Positions 10,400 through 22,021 of a stretch of 64,000 nt of DNA are shown in pieces. The notes beneath the pieces were generated by a model. That model was not told where the DNA came from and made no database searches. It worked only from the letters and a program-made list of their open reading frames with translations. The first letter of the stretch is position 1, and each line of letters begins with the position of its first letter. The translations under genes and the position numbers were made by a program. The stretch is from Eleusine coracana subsp. coracana. Taxonomy: Eukaryota; Streptophyta; Magnoliopsida; Poales; Poaceae. Location: positions 57,968,071-58,032,070 of the forward strand of contig CM064432.1 of assembly GCA_032690845.1 (NCBI GenBank), read 5' to 3'.

Positions 10400-10690
10400 T
10401 GTTGGAATATGATCCGAATTAGAGTTTTTGCTGGAGACGTCTAGAAGGTGTGAGAGGTGGAGTCATCTCATGTTACGGGTCATACTGTTCAGAGAGTTTA
10501 TCTCTAATTTTCATCTTTACATATATATCTTGTACTGCATAAGAGAGAAAGAATTATTGTAATCCCTTATGTTATAACTCTCCTCCAATAATGATGATTT
10601 CCTGTGGACGCTCGTGTTTTTTCTCTACAAAGGGGTTTTTACGTAAATCTATGTTATATTTTAATCTTATTTACATATTATTTACTAACA
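10400..10690 (+). mobile_element. Probable LTR (copia-type) with adjacent PBS
   Basis: The segment starts TGTTGGAATATGATCC and ends ACTAACA. It is followed two bases later by TGGTATCATGAGA at 10693, close to the initiator-methionine tRNA primer site TGGTATCAGAGC used by many copia elements. About 290 bp is a short LTR. The leader-like DNA 10700-11800 follows without a recognisable gag or pol frame, and no second LTR is seen, so this is a truncated element. Confidence 0.65.
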
Positions 10691-11315
10691 AGTGGTATCA
10701 TGAGATAGACACGAGATTTATACTTAAAAAAAGATTTATTAGGATTCTATTCCATGTTTTGCCGCCAATCTGATCTATATTCTTTGTGCCATTGTTCCTA
10801 CACGTTGATCCGTGTGTCCTTGCACAGGCCAAGTCGATTGCTCTATTGCTGGCGCTTCCCTGCTGGGGATTCTACGAGATCTGTTCCCGTATCGTGCACG
10901 TCTAAGCAAGGCATTGCTTCTCCGTGCCGATTAGAATCGGCGGCTCGACATTTCATCGCTCGAGTCAACGGTGGGATCAAGACGGAATTATTTTCTGTCT
11001 TCAAAGTTTGCGACTCATCGACTGGATCAAAGTTGAACCCGTTGTCGAGTCGGGGAGGTTTATATCCATCTACATGAGTTGTGCCTCACAGTTTGCTACG
11101 TCCATTGCAGATGAAGATGGTTCCTCGTTCACCGCTTTGGACTTCTTCGAGCTATGTCATTGTTGTTATCAGGATGGATTGATTTATGTCGGTGTCTAGT
11201 GTTGTCCCGTGCCATTCCAAATTGGCGACTCTCGCTTCAGCATGGAGTCCAAGGCAAAATCAATGGGAACTGTTTCCGTGTTGAACTCGACGTTTACTGT
11301 CTAAGCGGGGTTAAA

Positions 11316-11661
11316 GGGTGTGTTCGTTTCTTGGGATCTAAATTTTTAGTGGGGTCATATTAATTACTAAAATACTACATATGATTATTAAATATATATT
11401 AAATATAAAACTATTTACAGAGTTGAATACGCATTAGCGTGATAAATTTATTAAATTTAATTAAGTCATCATTAAGAGGTATTTACTGTAGCATCACATT
11501 ATCTAATCATGACATAATTAGTCTTAATAGATTTGTCTCGTTATTAGAGGGAGGGTTATAAACTGGATTTTGTCAGTAATCTATATTTAATACTCCTAAT
11601 TAGTATCACAATATTTGATGTGATAGGTCTAAAAATCAGAGGGGTGGAAACGTACACACCC
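11316..11661. mobile_element. MITE with GGGTGTGTTCG-type ends, 346 bp
   Basis: The terminal inverted repeats are GGGTGTGTTCGTTTC (left) and GGGTGTGTACGTTTC (right, other strand). AAA flanks both ends. The interior is AT-rich with no coding frame. It is inserted into the leader of the truncated copia-type element. Tourist-like is the likely class, but the AAA flank is not the canonical TWA. Confidence 0.65.
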
Positions 11662-12180
11662 AAAGTCTAAGTTGGAGCCCTTGACATTGAGGTTACCGAT
11701 CTGCATGAATCGTTATGGTGCTCCTATTTATTGGAAGATTTTTAGGGAGGCCATGCTACATGTACGAAGACCTGTAGTATGAAGCGAATATGAAGTCAAC
11801 TGGACCATGCGCTTTAGTCGCTATCTCTGTTGGACCCACTCCCCTTTTTCCTCGTTTCCTCCACTGTAAAATCCTAAGCACTAGAATTTATCATGGCTAC
11901 ATCATCACACCGTAATTTAAGAGTCTTGTAGTTTCTCCTAAGCTTGCCTCACTTCCTCCCTCCACTGTTTTCTGAAGCACACCACATGGAGAGTTTGAAT
12001 CAACCGTTCCCGAGGTCGATTGTGCCACCAGCGGAGAATCATGATTGGTCAATTTTACTCTCAATCTGGATCCTGATAAGATCAAATGTAGGTCAAGGAC
12101 CTCAACTTGGCCCATGTCCGCCTAGACCTGGGTTGAGTGAGAGCAGAGGGATCATTTTATTTGAGGAAGGGGGACCTCGT
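11662..12180. other. Intergenic, probably retroelement leader
   Basis: The first part continues the copia-type leader interrupted by the MITE. The rest shows no coding frame I would defend. I recognise nothing else here. Confidence 0.4.
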
Positions 12181-15100
12181 TCTGAGACCTGATTTTATCC
12201 AAAGCCAAAACCGAGCCCTTTGTACCTTGTAGGCACTCCAAGGAGGGTGGCATATACAACCATGCACAAGTGATATCATAACGACAGAAGAGCAAGACAA
12301 CGAATAAGGTAGATCAATTAGGTATCATCTCCACAACTTAAGCATCAACATATGGGTGCATAAACTTGGAACGTAGGCCAAGGAAGATGAACATGTAATC
12401 TAGCGGAAACGAAATCACAAATACGGAAGCAAATTCTATAGCGAGTCTTTATGGTTGATACATCTCCACATGCATCTCAAAAGTAGGCGAGATCGGTCTA
12501 GTCCTTGTCACCAACGTCATCGAAGTTGTAGTCGGATTCACTTGCTTCTCCGTCTCCTAAAAGCAAGAAGGGGTGCTATCATGAGTACATGGCATACTCA
12601 ACAAAACGCTCGATCCTAGCAAATATGCTATGCATCAAAGTATTTCAAGGATGAGTTAAGGCTGAGTGCAAAAGGCTAGATTAACAAACATTTTAGTTAA
12701 AAAACATTTCAAATCATCAAGTTATTGTTATCTTGTCTTGCAGGGATTAACACGTCCCTACAAGGTTCAAATTTTAATCTCAGCTACTACCCTCCCACTG
12801 GTTCACAACTTTAGTTCGGAATCGAAAACATTCAACAGAGGAGGAAGAGTAAGAAACCAACACTAATCACTATGAAAGCTCTCAGGCAATGTCCTTGATC
12901 GCGCACAAGACTATGTACATAGATCATAACTCTGCAGAGTGATACACCTGTACCCATATGATGTGGCCTCATACATGGACTATGGTTGTAGCCTAAGTAT
13001 AGATAGCACACACAGAATCCTTACTTAAGCTTCAACTGATGCCTCCTACATCTCCAGAACTGCCCCCCCCCCCCCCCCCCCATTGCCTTGCAAGACAAGG
13101 GACCTGAAGCTGTGATTGTCCTACCACTGATCAGGTTGGATATTAGAGAGACCATGTGGATATGTGCCATGGTTTATAATATATATGATGAGTAATTGAC
13201 TTGAGCAGATTTGGTGTTTGAGTTGAAATACGGGAATCCGAGGATTGCATGAGTTTGTATATCATGGTTATGACTAACCGGAGTTGGTGGAGATATTGGT
13301 GATATTGCAGGAGATAGGAAATGTGTTTATTTATCTCATGATGTGTATGTCACTGGAGTCGACTTGGCGGTCAACGATGAGAGGATCGGGGACAAGTAGG
13401 GGACTTAGGGTCAGACGATCGGGATGTCAGATGAAGTCAAGGGTGATCTATACTGTACACGTGGAGAGGCAAGAAGCACGAACGGTTTCGTGGTTGAGCC
13501 TCAAAACCGTGGTGATGATGAAGACGACGTGTTGACCAAGTCAAGACGAACGGGATGCTGGTGCAAGTGACAAAGGGGCCCGATGGACAGGGACTGAGAG
13601 AGATTTGCCGGTGATCAGGATCACGGGATAAGGTAACACGCGTCAACATCGAGAAGTCACACTTTAAGAAGCGTGCAAGGCGGTTTCCTGGTTTGGGTCT
13701 CAAAATCGGTGGCGGCGATTGGAGGTGCACGTGACACCATCGCGAAGCTTGCGTCGAGGGCAAACAAAATTTTGAAGGGCTCGATGGCATTCGGGTGATG
13801 AAGAAAAAGATGGACAGTTATGCCCTCGATGGTAGGTGGGTGTGTTATGTAGGTCAAGGGTAGAGTGGTCTTATGGACAATAGACCCTAGGCCTATATAA
13901 GGAGAGGTGTGGCTAGTGGGAGAGGTGCCTCTCTTTCTATTAGTCTTGTGTTAGGACTCTATTCAAAGTGCTAGGAGAGGACTTCATGTTTAAGAGGAGA
14001 GTAGTGGGTGTGTGAGAGACATCTCTTGCTCTTCCAAATAGTGGAACGAAGAGGATGGCTTCCTAGCCTTGTAACCATGGATCTTGTAAGCACCTTTCTA
14101 TGATATGAGAAGTAATTTCGTGCTCAAGATTTTCCTCTTCACTTGAATCCCGAAATTCCCTTTTTCCTATTTTCGGAGTTATTTTCGTGGTGATTTTCAA
14201 TCTTATTTTTGGACGAGTTTTTGGCCCGGATTTCTTGAGAAACTTGTTGCTAGGATGAGCTAGAACAATTCTCTATGGATGCTTGACCGAATCAATAGCT
14301 CTAGCACCTTCGATTTGAAGGATTTCTCAAGTTTCCCCTTTTTGGTGTTCTTGGCACAAGATCTAAAATTCATGATGATTTCTTAAGCCACTTGAGTTGA
14401 TCTTCTAGGATTAGGGTCGTGATGTGCTGAGGATTCACTGACCCAAAAATTGCATCATTTGGAGTTCATTTGAATAAGTTTTGGAGAAGATTTGACAAAA
14501 TCCTAAAAGTTTTCCTGTTCTGTCAGGGGTAGACCGGCACTGCCGATGTCTAGGACCGGCGCTGCCGATGTGGTTCGAGTGGTTATTTTTGAATTATGAG
14601 AAACCCGCACCGACACTGCCGATGCGCTCTGAGTCATTTTTCTTTAAGTCCTGAGATTTCCGCACCGGCACTGCCGATGAAAGTGACCGGCACTGCTGAT
14701 GGTGCCAACCGGTACTGTCGATGGCTCTGATCGGCACTGCCGATGAGAGTCTAGAATTAACTTGTTTTGAGCGCTCCTTATTCCTTTTTGTTTTCACTAT
14801 GTTTCTTTGTTGTGGTTGATCACTCCTAGGGCTAGTACACCACTAGTTGGTGTGTGTAGTCTTAGTGATCGGTTTGGAGGTTGGCTTGGGTTATTTTTAG
14901 GATATAGGTCAAGTTCTCTTGGAGAATTTTGATTGGATCCCACTCACCCCCCTCTGGTCGCCTTCTCGGTCCTTCAGTATCTCGTGGAGCCGCATCACAA
15001 CCATAGAACCCGCTAACACCTACCTCGTACGCCTACGACTAGAACACCAGTTCGCCGTAAGTATCAAGATTTTCCCATTGCCCACACAGGGTTATACGGT

Positions 15101-15760
15101 GTGTAAGTAATAACCTGGAGACATGTGTGACGCTAACCAGTCCTCATGCAGCTAGGACAGCCATCTTCATATCTCTCCTCCATCCAATCTACACAACAAT
15201 GCAATCACCACAAGAAAACTTATAGCCCATGTCTCCACTCAATCGTGTCCGCCACATACATTCTCCCAATGTGGGCTACCCAATCTATCCTCGGAACCTC
15301 ATATCACCTACGCCCATCCCCGCTAAATCAGTTTTAGTGGATTTATTTTCAACACGCACACAATTGAATCATAGTTCAAAGCATTTACACAATTTCATTT
15401 TAAGTATCATGGTGAGAGTTGAAATAGTGTGCAACTAAACGAAGTAAGCATCATAGTAGTAGCAAAACATTCCCAGGGCTCATCAGTGGAAAAGTAAGCA
15501 TGTTGTGACTTGGGTATGAACTAGCGTTATTTTAACCATTGGCATTCAAAAGGGTTGCAAACAACACATGTAGTTTGAAAACTGGGTAAGCAAAAGTGAT
15601 CAAGAAAGTGGCTTGCCTTGGGAGTTGGGGTCTCATGTGGGGTACAGGTCCTCAAGAAGCTTCTGCTCATACTCCCGTGTCTCCAGCAGGTTTGCATTTT
15701 GAATTGGGATTAAAACAGCTAAGTTACAACGAATACAAATGAATTAGGCTGAAATTTAGG
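12181..15760. mobile_element. LTR-retrotransposon-derived DNA, possibly nested
   Basis: Two layers seem present. 12181-13060 and 14977-15760 read like an older element. 13100-14976 looks like a long LTR: a TATA box (cctatataagg at 13891), a transcribed-leader-like stretch, the GC-rich ACCGGCACTGCCGATG repeats at 14530-14750, and an end resembling grass gypsy LTRs (cactcacccccctct to ccttca at 14941-14976). I could not find a matching 5-bp target duplication, nor gag or pol. A poly(C) run sits at 13064-13081. Confidence 0.5.
14530..14750 (+). repeat. Diverged repeats of ACCGGCACTGCCGATG
   Basis: At least six copies of a 16-bp GC-rich motif (accggcactgccgatg and close variants) are spaced irregularly. 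They stand out from the AT-rich surroundings. They lie inside the putative LTR. Confidence 0.8.
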
Positions 15761-15821
15761 TAATAAACCTAAAAGTTACTAGTTTGAATAAATGAACAAA
15801 ACTAACACCTAGAGAACGATT

Positions 15822-16110
15822 TTACGAGTCCATGATGAAGCTAAATAACCTATTTAGCAACCAAACATTTTTGGTTGTGAGAGTGAAAGATTTATGGTCA
15901 TGAGTAAAAATTTTATGGTTAGAAGAATAAAATACAAAATTTATAAGTTTGCATGTGGATAACTTTATGGTTGTAAGTGAAAGTTTTATGATTATGGGTA
16001 AAAATTTATGGTTGTGCATGAAAGTCTTATGGGTGTGGGTGAAAAATTTATGGTTATGAAGAGTAAGACACTTCTGGTCATACGTGCGATGCTAAATAGC
16101 TATTTAGCAC
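15822..16110. repeat. AT-rich degenerate tandem repeat
   Basis: Units of about 25-30 bp built on tttatggttgtgagtgaaag are repeated roughly eight times. They are framed by gctaaataacctatttagca at 15839 and gctaaatagctatttagca at 16091, each itself palindromic. It may be a small MITE with internal repeats, but the class is unknown. Confidence 0.55.
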
Positions 16111-16137
16111 GCTGCGCATTAAATAGCACATCCCTTA

Positions 16138-16850
16138 CCTAAGGCCGAGCACAAATTATTTTCCACTAATGATGGTAAATGATATGGTGCTAAGAAGTTC
16201 CAGTATGAGCCACTAGGTTTCTGTTGCCGTAAGGGTCAAGTCAAGCTCGCCGGCCATGTTACACCACCTTAGGTGATGAATCGATTAGAGTGGTCATATG
16301 CAAATGTTTACTTGACTCAAAACAATTCCAATAGGATATGTGATTAGGAGATCCATTCATTATATTTTTGCTACATGTGTATTTCTAGGAGTACACTATA
16401 TGCTTATAATAATTTATAGTCAGATATACAATGAGATATTCCAGCTGGGATTGTTTTATTATCAGACTGCTTTGAGTATAACATTGTTTGGATTTTTTAA
16501 AAAAACTGGCAAAATGTCTATGCATTTTATATGCGTTCATTAGTTTCATCCGTAGCAACGCATGCATGGACATTTTGCTAGTGACAACATTTTACTAGTT
16601 TCTAGTAACTCCAGTCTGAAAACTTTTGAACTGCAGCCCAATAACTAGTCCCCCCAAAACTAAAGATCTTTGACCGACTGAATTCAAGTGATCTTTTCTT
16701 CCAGGTGTTATTTGTGATTTAGGTTGTATTTGTGTAATGGCATTTTTAGGATCAGTTTGCTGTCAAATAAAGCAAGACGTTTAATGGTCACCTAGGGAGT
16801 TAGAAAACTACCGACCTGAATTTTTTATATTGGTATATAAAGGGATCGGA
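16138..16850 (+). repeat. Hairpin left arm (P450 upstream-type DNA)
   Basis: These ~713 bases match the reverse strand of 17176-17886 at high identity. They also match 28602-29257, the DNA upstream of the P450 at 30046, in direct orientation. The arm starts at cctaaggccgagcac and ends near atataaagggatcg. Confidence 0.9.
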
Positions 16851-17175
16851 CCAGAGCTCGGCCATCAATCAATGGTATAAAGAGGTGTGGCAGACTACAT
16901 ATTACAGAAAAGGATCACAACACAGCGATTAAGCATGAAACAAATACTGCTGAGAGAAGGGTAGACGATGATGATTGATGCATTTTGAGAAAATAAGTTT
17001 TCTTGCCATTGTTCTTCCTGCTGTATAGTTTTTCATGTTCATTTTTTGGTTCAGAAACTACAGTGGTACTCTTTGACAGGTTACACTTCAGAAACAACGG
17101 GCTCCATCTTCATCCAGTCTCCAACATATATACAGAGATCTCATGTATATATTAATATAAAAAAGAGCCATGGCT
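16851..17175 (+). other. Hairpin spacer, homologous to P450 upstream DNA
   Basis: The spacer (ggtataaagaggtgtggc, aggatcacaacacagcg, gatgatgattgatgcatttt, ccatcttcatccagtctcca) is collinear with 29470-29820 upstream of the P450 at 30046. Left arm plus spacer is therefore an orphan P450 upstream region, to which an inverted copy of the arm is attached. No P450 coding sequence follows. Confidence 0.8.
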
Positions 17176-17886
17176 CGATCCCTTTATATATTAATATAAA
17201 AAATTCAGGTGGGTAGTTTCCTAGCTCCCTAGGTGACCATTAAACGTCTTGCTTTATTTCACAGTAAACTGATCCTAAAAATGCCATTACACGAATACAA
17301 TCTAAATCACAAATAACACCTTGAAGAAAAGATCACCGAATTCAGATCGGCCAAAGATCTTTAGTTTTTGGGGGACTAGTTATTGGGCTGCAGTTCAAAA
17401 GTTTTCAGACTGGAGTTACTAGAAACTAGCAAAATGTTGTCACTAGCAAAATGTCCATGCATGCCTTGCTACCGACGAAACTAATGAACGCATATAAAAT
17501 GCATAGACATTTTGCCAATTTTTTTAAAAAATCCAAACAATGTTATACCCAAAGCAGTCTGATAATAAAATAATCCCAGCCGAAATATCTCATTGTATAT
17601 CTGACTATAAATTATTATAAGTATATAGTGTACTCCTAGAAATACACATGTAGCAAAGATATAATGAATAGATCTCCTAATCACATATCATATTGGAATT
17701 GTTTTGAGTCAAGTAAATATTTGCATATGACCACTCTAATCGATTCATCACCTCAGGTGGTGTAACATGGCCAGCGAGCTTGACTTGACCCTTACGGCAA
17801 CAGAAACCTAGTGGCTCATACTGAAACTTCTTAGCACCATACCATTTACCATCATTAGTGGAAAATAATTTGTGCTCGGCCTTAGG
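17176..17886 (-). repeat. Hairpin right arm
   Basis: This is the inverted copy of 16138-16850. Its outer end shares a few more bases with the third copy at 28590 (tagcgatctgcctaaggcc) than the left arm does. That suggests it derives from the same ancestral upstream region rather than from the left arm alone. Confidence 0.9.
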
Positions 17887-17924
17887 CAGATCGCTATAGC
17901 CTTAGGCATCACGTCACAACTAAA

Positions 17925-18295
17925 CAACAATGCTCCGTTCCTTCTCGCTTGACTGAGTGAGAACCTGGCAAGTTTCATCATCTTTGTTTATTACTCTACC
18001 AATCGTCTTCCATTTTGTCTAGATGATGGACGCATGTACGGCACGGCTTGCAGTTGCTGCTTGAACTCTAACGCATTGTCTTTTCGGCTATCAGATAACA
18101 GCTCGGTCCAAGCTAAATGTTTAGATCACTGAGGCATCTCGTGTGTCACTCACTAATCATCATGGTAGTGGCCATCTTGGTCTTGTCTCACCTGACTATC
18201 CATTTGTCACACCTAGCAAATCAATTATCCATGGCGATCGTGTTGGGACTTATGACAAACCGACACGCCCAAATGTAATCGAGAAGGCACTGTTA
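17925..18295 (+). repeat. Dispersed repeat, copy A
   Basis: The sequence from about actaaacaacaatgctccg to taatcgagaaggcact matches 47890-48260 on the opposite strand, and its first ~240 bp match 48505-48755 directly. Conserved blocks include ggacgcatgtacggcacggc and tatcagataacagctcggtc. There is no coding potential; it is probably an uncharacterised transposon family. Confidence 0.8.
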
Positions 18296-18889
18296 TTGCT
18301 CCTCGTTGAGGCATAGACGGTGCATATCAACTTGTATCAATGAGATATGGATCCCGTGGAATGAATTTCGTGTTTGTATCCCTTTTCCCTTGGCACCCTA
18401 AAAATGATGTTTTCTACTAAGAAATTTGTATTTGTTAAGGAAAACAGGGAAGAGAGAGAGAGAGAGAGAGCAGGAGAACGAGCTCATAATCAGTCAAATC
18501 TTTATCATATGTTCGATAGGGTTTATTGTACAGTTTATCCAATGGTTTATATCATAATAAGTCATAAGCCCTGTAAAACAGGTTAAACTCAAAAGTGTGT
18601 ATTAACATATGCAGCTATATGTACTTTGCATTTTTATACCAGCATAAAGTGTTCTACCCAAACCAAAAATAGTAACTTTTTACAGCTTGCACTCCAAATA
18701 AGTTGTATGCATAAGCTATTTTACCAAATGGCTTGATTACAGAAGCTAAAATAAGTTGGATAAATAGTTATGATAGATAATCTAAAATATAAGCATAATC
18801 CCTGTCAAACACATCCTTGAACTCTAGCCATATGATGAGGCATTACTACCATAGATGATTCTTCGTGGTTGCACTTCTCTGCATGTCAA

Positions 18890-19444
18890 TTAAGTTGAGG
18901 TTTAAGAAGAAATAACATGGCGATCACAATGCTCAGCAACACTGTGCCATTGTCCAATGACTCGGGGGGGGGGGGGGGGGGGGGGGGGGAGGGAGGTCTC
19001 GACTGTCGTCACCTTGGATATGAGGGGGAGGAGGGGGGGGGGGGGTTCTGGGGCACTATTGGTAGAGTAAAAAGAGAGGGCAGCACAATGGAAGAGAATA
19101 GTGATGCTAGGTTAGGGTTGAGTGACTTTTGTACGGAAGCTCAAGATTAAACTAGCCTTTGGAGAGAGAGAGAGGCTATGGGCCAAGGACCAAGCTAGGT
19201 CACAGGGAGAGTGGTAGGCCACTGAGAGGAAAAAAAAACATTGACAGTGGGCTGCTGACATCAACGAGACCTGCAAGACTGCATACCCATGACGAGTATT
19301 GAGCTTATGTCATCTTCTCATGCCATGGCTCATGGTGGTTCATGGTGACGTTAGCACAAACCACCAATAGGATCTAGGGTTTAACAATGACGGTTTGTGA
19401 TAACATCATTTAGAACCGTCACTTGTATGTTATTCTCAGTAGTG
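18890..19444 (+). mobile_element. CACTA transposon right end (fragment)
   Basis: The segment ends ...tattctcagtagtg at 19444. Read on the other strand that is CACTACTGAGAATA, a canonical CACTA terminus. Inside are inverted copies of a subterminal motif (gacggtttgtgata and tagaaccgtcacttg). A long poly(G) run (18963-18989) and a second G-rich run near 19030 are included. I did not find the matching left terminus, so the left limit is arbitrary. Confidence 0.6.
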
Positions 19445-19554
19445 GTGGATAACTTGGAGGAGCCTCTCAGGCTTGACGGGGTTGGGGCTCCACCCCACTC
19501 AAAGAAAAAGAACATGAGTCACTGTATGACCGTTTTGTAGTAGTTTAATCATTG

Positions 19555-20070
19555 ATGTTGAAATCCATGAGTAGTGTATTCGTGTGGATCTACGGATATA
19601 GAAGATAAGTTTGTAAAAAAAATTTTGTTGTTTTCCGATATCTTTTCAAATTTACTCCATCCTCACAATACGTTGAGACAATGCCGGCCGAATCAAACAC
19701 ATTGCTAACTGATCTGTTGCACTAACCTCCAAATACCTCACGTATGATCTCCACAATTAGTTATTTCATTGTACTGTAGTTTAGTCTATGTAGAGTTACA
19801 GACACTATAGGAATACAGGTTACTATTTGCAAGTACTCCGGCACAAGCGCGTCAAATACGTGCTGGGCAGCAGGGGTACAGAAAGCCTAGCGGAACATGC
19901 TGTCTATGCACCATATAGGAAACTTATTATGGTCCACTAAGAACCTAATGGTAGATATTATTTCTGTGTGTGCCTGGTGTCCGAACGACAGCGAAGGTTC
20001 CTATAAGCAATTATTAAGCAACGTACTGCTCAACGACTATGATTGATGAAGACACGTGAAAAACTGGAAA
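19555..20070 (+). promoter_or_regulatory. Upstream region of broken P450, distal part, with G-box
   Basis: This matches 49660-50180, upstream of the intact P450 at 50290. Shared blocks are tactccatcctcacaatac, agtactccggcacaagcg, and tgattgatgaagacacgtga at 20043. CACGTG (20053-20058) is a G-box core. The matching proximal part lies after a nested transposon, at about 21245-21343. Confidence 0.75.
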
Positions 20071-20071
20071 C

Positions 20072-21245
20072 CAGTGTTCGAAAAGGTTGGAAACCACGAA
20101 AGTCGCTTGGCTGATCATTCTAAATTGGGATAATTGTATCATAAATACTTCAAGTTTGAGATCCTCACCCATAAATATTTTTGTTGCGGATTCCCACCCA
20201 TCTAATAAATTTAGTTGCAAAAACCACACCAGTTGGTACATATTTAATTAATTTTATATGTTTTTATTGATATAAATTTAAAAATAAACTAGGTTAAATA
20301 AGTTTAATGTTGTTAAATATTTTTAGCGTGTAATTCCTCTTATTTTCACAAAAAATATATTCAAATTTCAAACTTTGTGAAACACTGTTTGAACTTTAAT
20401 TTTTACTCTATATTCTCTATAAAACAATATGAAGATTACACTTTCAAAATTTTGTATGTTTGATAAGAACATGATTAACTACTCTAAATAAACAAAAATA
20501 TGTTGAATAGATTTAATATGTGTATATTAGAGTGGTATTTGGAACAAAACTCCCTGGGTGGGTGGGAATTTACAACAAAATGATTTATGGGTGGGAATCT
20601 CAAACTCCAAGTGGATCATTAGGTGGTTTTTATAATTAACCCTTCTAAATTAAAAAATGAAAACTGTCAAAATATAAACTGGTGAACTGAGTCGTTTTCA
20701 CAATAAACCGGTCGGTTTTGTGGTTTATCAGTTCAAGTGTGTTAGAAACCAAGATTAATTGTAGAAAAAGAAATATGGAGAGAGTAAAAAGATGGAAATT
20801 TTTGCCATGAGCTTTGCTAAATATTTTTAATAACATTAGGCATAGATCATAATTCATAGAACATTCATAATATATCATGCACTATGAAAAACACAATTTA
20901 CTGTACAAATGATAAAAATATCTATCACATGGTTATAAAAACTTAGTTTTTAAAATAATAATTATACAAGATATAATATATTACAAACGTGATGCAAATA
21001 AAAGCATGAACTACACTCAAGATCATGATTTTTCTTTATTATTACTTTCATCTTCCTTAATTTTTATACCCATTCAAAAAATGCTTGTTTTCGAAGATCT
21101 TTCACCATAGTTCATTATTTTACATTGGTTTATATAATTTTTTTCAAAATTTTAAATTTTTGTTTAGATTAAAACCACCTTCTCGTCAAAACTGGAACAG
21201 ACCGGTTTCATTGAAAACCGATCCTTGTTGGTTTTTTTAAACCAT
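20072..21245. mobile_element. Insertion splitting a P450 promoter (hAT-like?)
   Basis: Comparison with the upstream DNA of the P450 at 50290 shows ~1.17 kb inserted between gaaac at 20071 and gaggcggaacggcc at 21252. The insert starts CAGTGTTCGAAAAGG. Its right end read on the other strand starts CAGCATGGTTTAAA, and it has AAACCGGT-type motifs inside, which suggests hAT. Its target duplication is not clear. A second element is nested at 20127-20642. Confidence 0.5.
20127..20642. mobile_element. Mutator-type MITE, 516 bp
   Basis: A perfect 9-bp direct repeat, ttctaaatt, flanks it (20118-20126 and 20643-20651). The ends are long imperfect inverted repeats of about 120 bp starting GGGATAATTG and GGGTTAATTA and sharing AGTTTGAGAT, CCCACCCATAAAT and TTTTGTTG blocks. 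A 9-bp duplication with long inverted repeats is typical of Mutator-like elements. No transposase. Confidence 0.85.
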
Positions 21246-21343
21246 GCTGTAGAATAACGAGAGGCGGAACGGCCACACTTGTTACAAATTAAGCTACTAT
21301 ATATACACGAATGAACTAGCTCGCCTATGCTCTCACAAAAAAA

Positions 21344-21680
21344 ATGGAGCGCAATTTCTGTCTTCTACTGGCCACGCTCGCCATATCGCTCCTCTACTAC
21401 CTGACCAGTCTGAGACGGCCTTCAGGCAATGGCCGGCAGCCGCGGCCCCAGGTCACTTCCTGTCATAGGAAATCTCCTCGACCTGCACGGCACCTTCCAT
21501 CACACGATCGCGCACCTGGCGCGAGTCCATGGCCCGCTTCTCATCGATGTGATGGTTAAGCCCAACGTCTCGGAGCTTTTCCCTTTCCTCCGGCTGCAAG
21601 GACGACTTGCAAGGACAAATTGCTCAGAATCAAGCAACATGTGCAGTTGTATCACCGGAAAAAGCATCCCCAGTTAATGC
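21344..21680 (+). pseudogene. P450 pseudogene with internal deletion (MER-type)
   Basis: It starts ATGGAGCGC at 21344 and encodes a good membrane anchor (ATLAISLLYYL). A frameshift follows near codon 29. In the next frame the hinge region reads SLPVIGNLLDL, then TFHHTIAHLARVHGPLL. It then jumps straight to VKPNVSELFPFLR, which in the intact genes lies about 150 residues further on. Everything after that, including the I-helix and heme-binding region, is absent. A TATA box (tatatatac near 21299) and the shared leader are intact, so it may still be transcribed. It sits 340 bp before the intact gene at 22022. Confidence 0.88.
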
Positions 21681-21956
21681 ATATACTAATGTTATATTAG
21701 ATTACTTATTTAAGTGCTAGCCTGGGCAACTGCCAGGACAATATAATCTAGTCCAGTTAGTATAAAAAAGATGAATTGCAAGTTTTATGTAGTTTCCCGA
21801 GATACGTCGGGACAATTCCGCCCAGATCAAGCACGTTAGTGAGTCATCTGTTTCACGAACGTCCAAGTCCCTCACATATGACCTGCCGGATTCTGTATTA
21901 ATGGACTCTAATTTAGTTCATCTAGAGATGCCTACAGCAGTCGCATCAGTGCCCTC

Positions 21957-21964
21957 TATATAAG
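21957..21964 (+). promoter_or_regulatory. TATA box of P450 at 22022
   Basis: TATATAAG lies 58-65 bases before the ATG. The leader between them (aacgcccacagaaataggtc, ctataccctcacag) is shared with the leaders at 55362 and 61407, which supports the start site. Confidence 0.75.
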
Positions 21965-22021
21965 TACACATATATTACGGGTTAACGCCCACAGAAATAG
22001 GTCGCCTATACCCTCACAGAA

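Noticed and set aside
13100..14976. Complete LTR retrotransposon
   Set aside because: LTR-like signals are present, but no primer site after the presumed end, no gag/pol and no 5-bp duplication were found; annotated only as LTR-derived DNA.
15822..16110. CRISPR-like spaced repeats
   Set aside because: The repeats are degenerate, without unique spacers of constant size, and the genome is a plant.
16340..16543. Short frames MIRRSIHYIFATCVFLGVHY-like in both hairpin arms
   Set aside because: They occur in all copies of P450 upstream DNA, are AT-rich and have no homology to known proteins.
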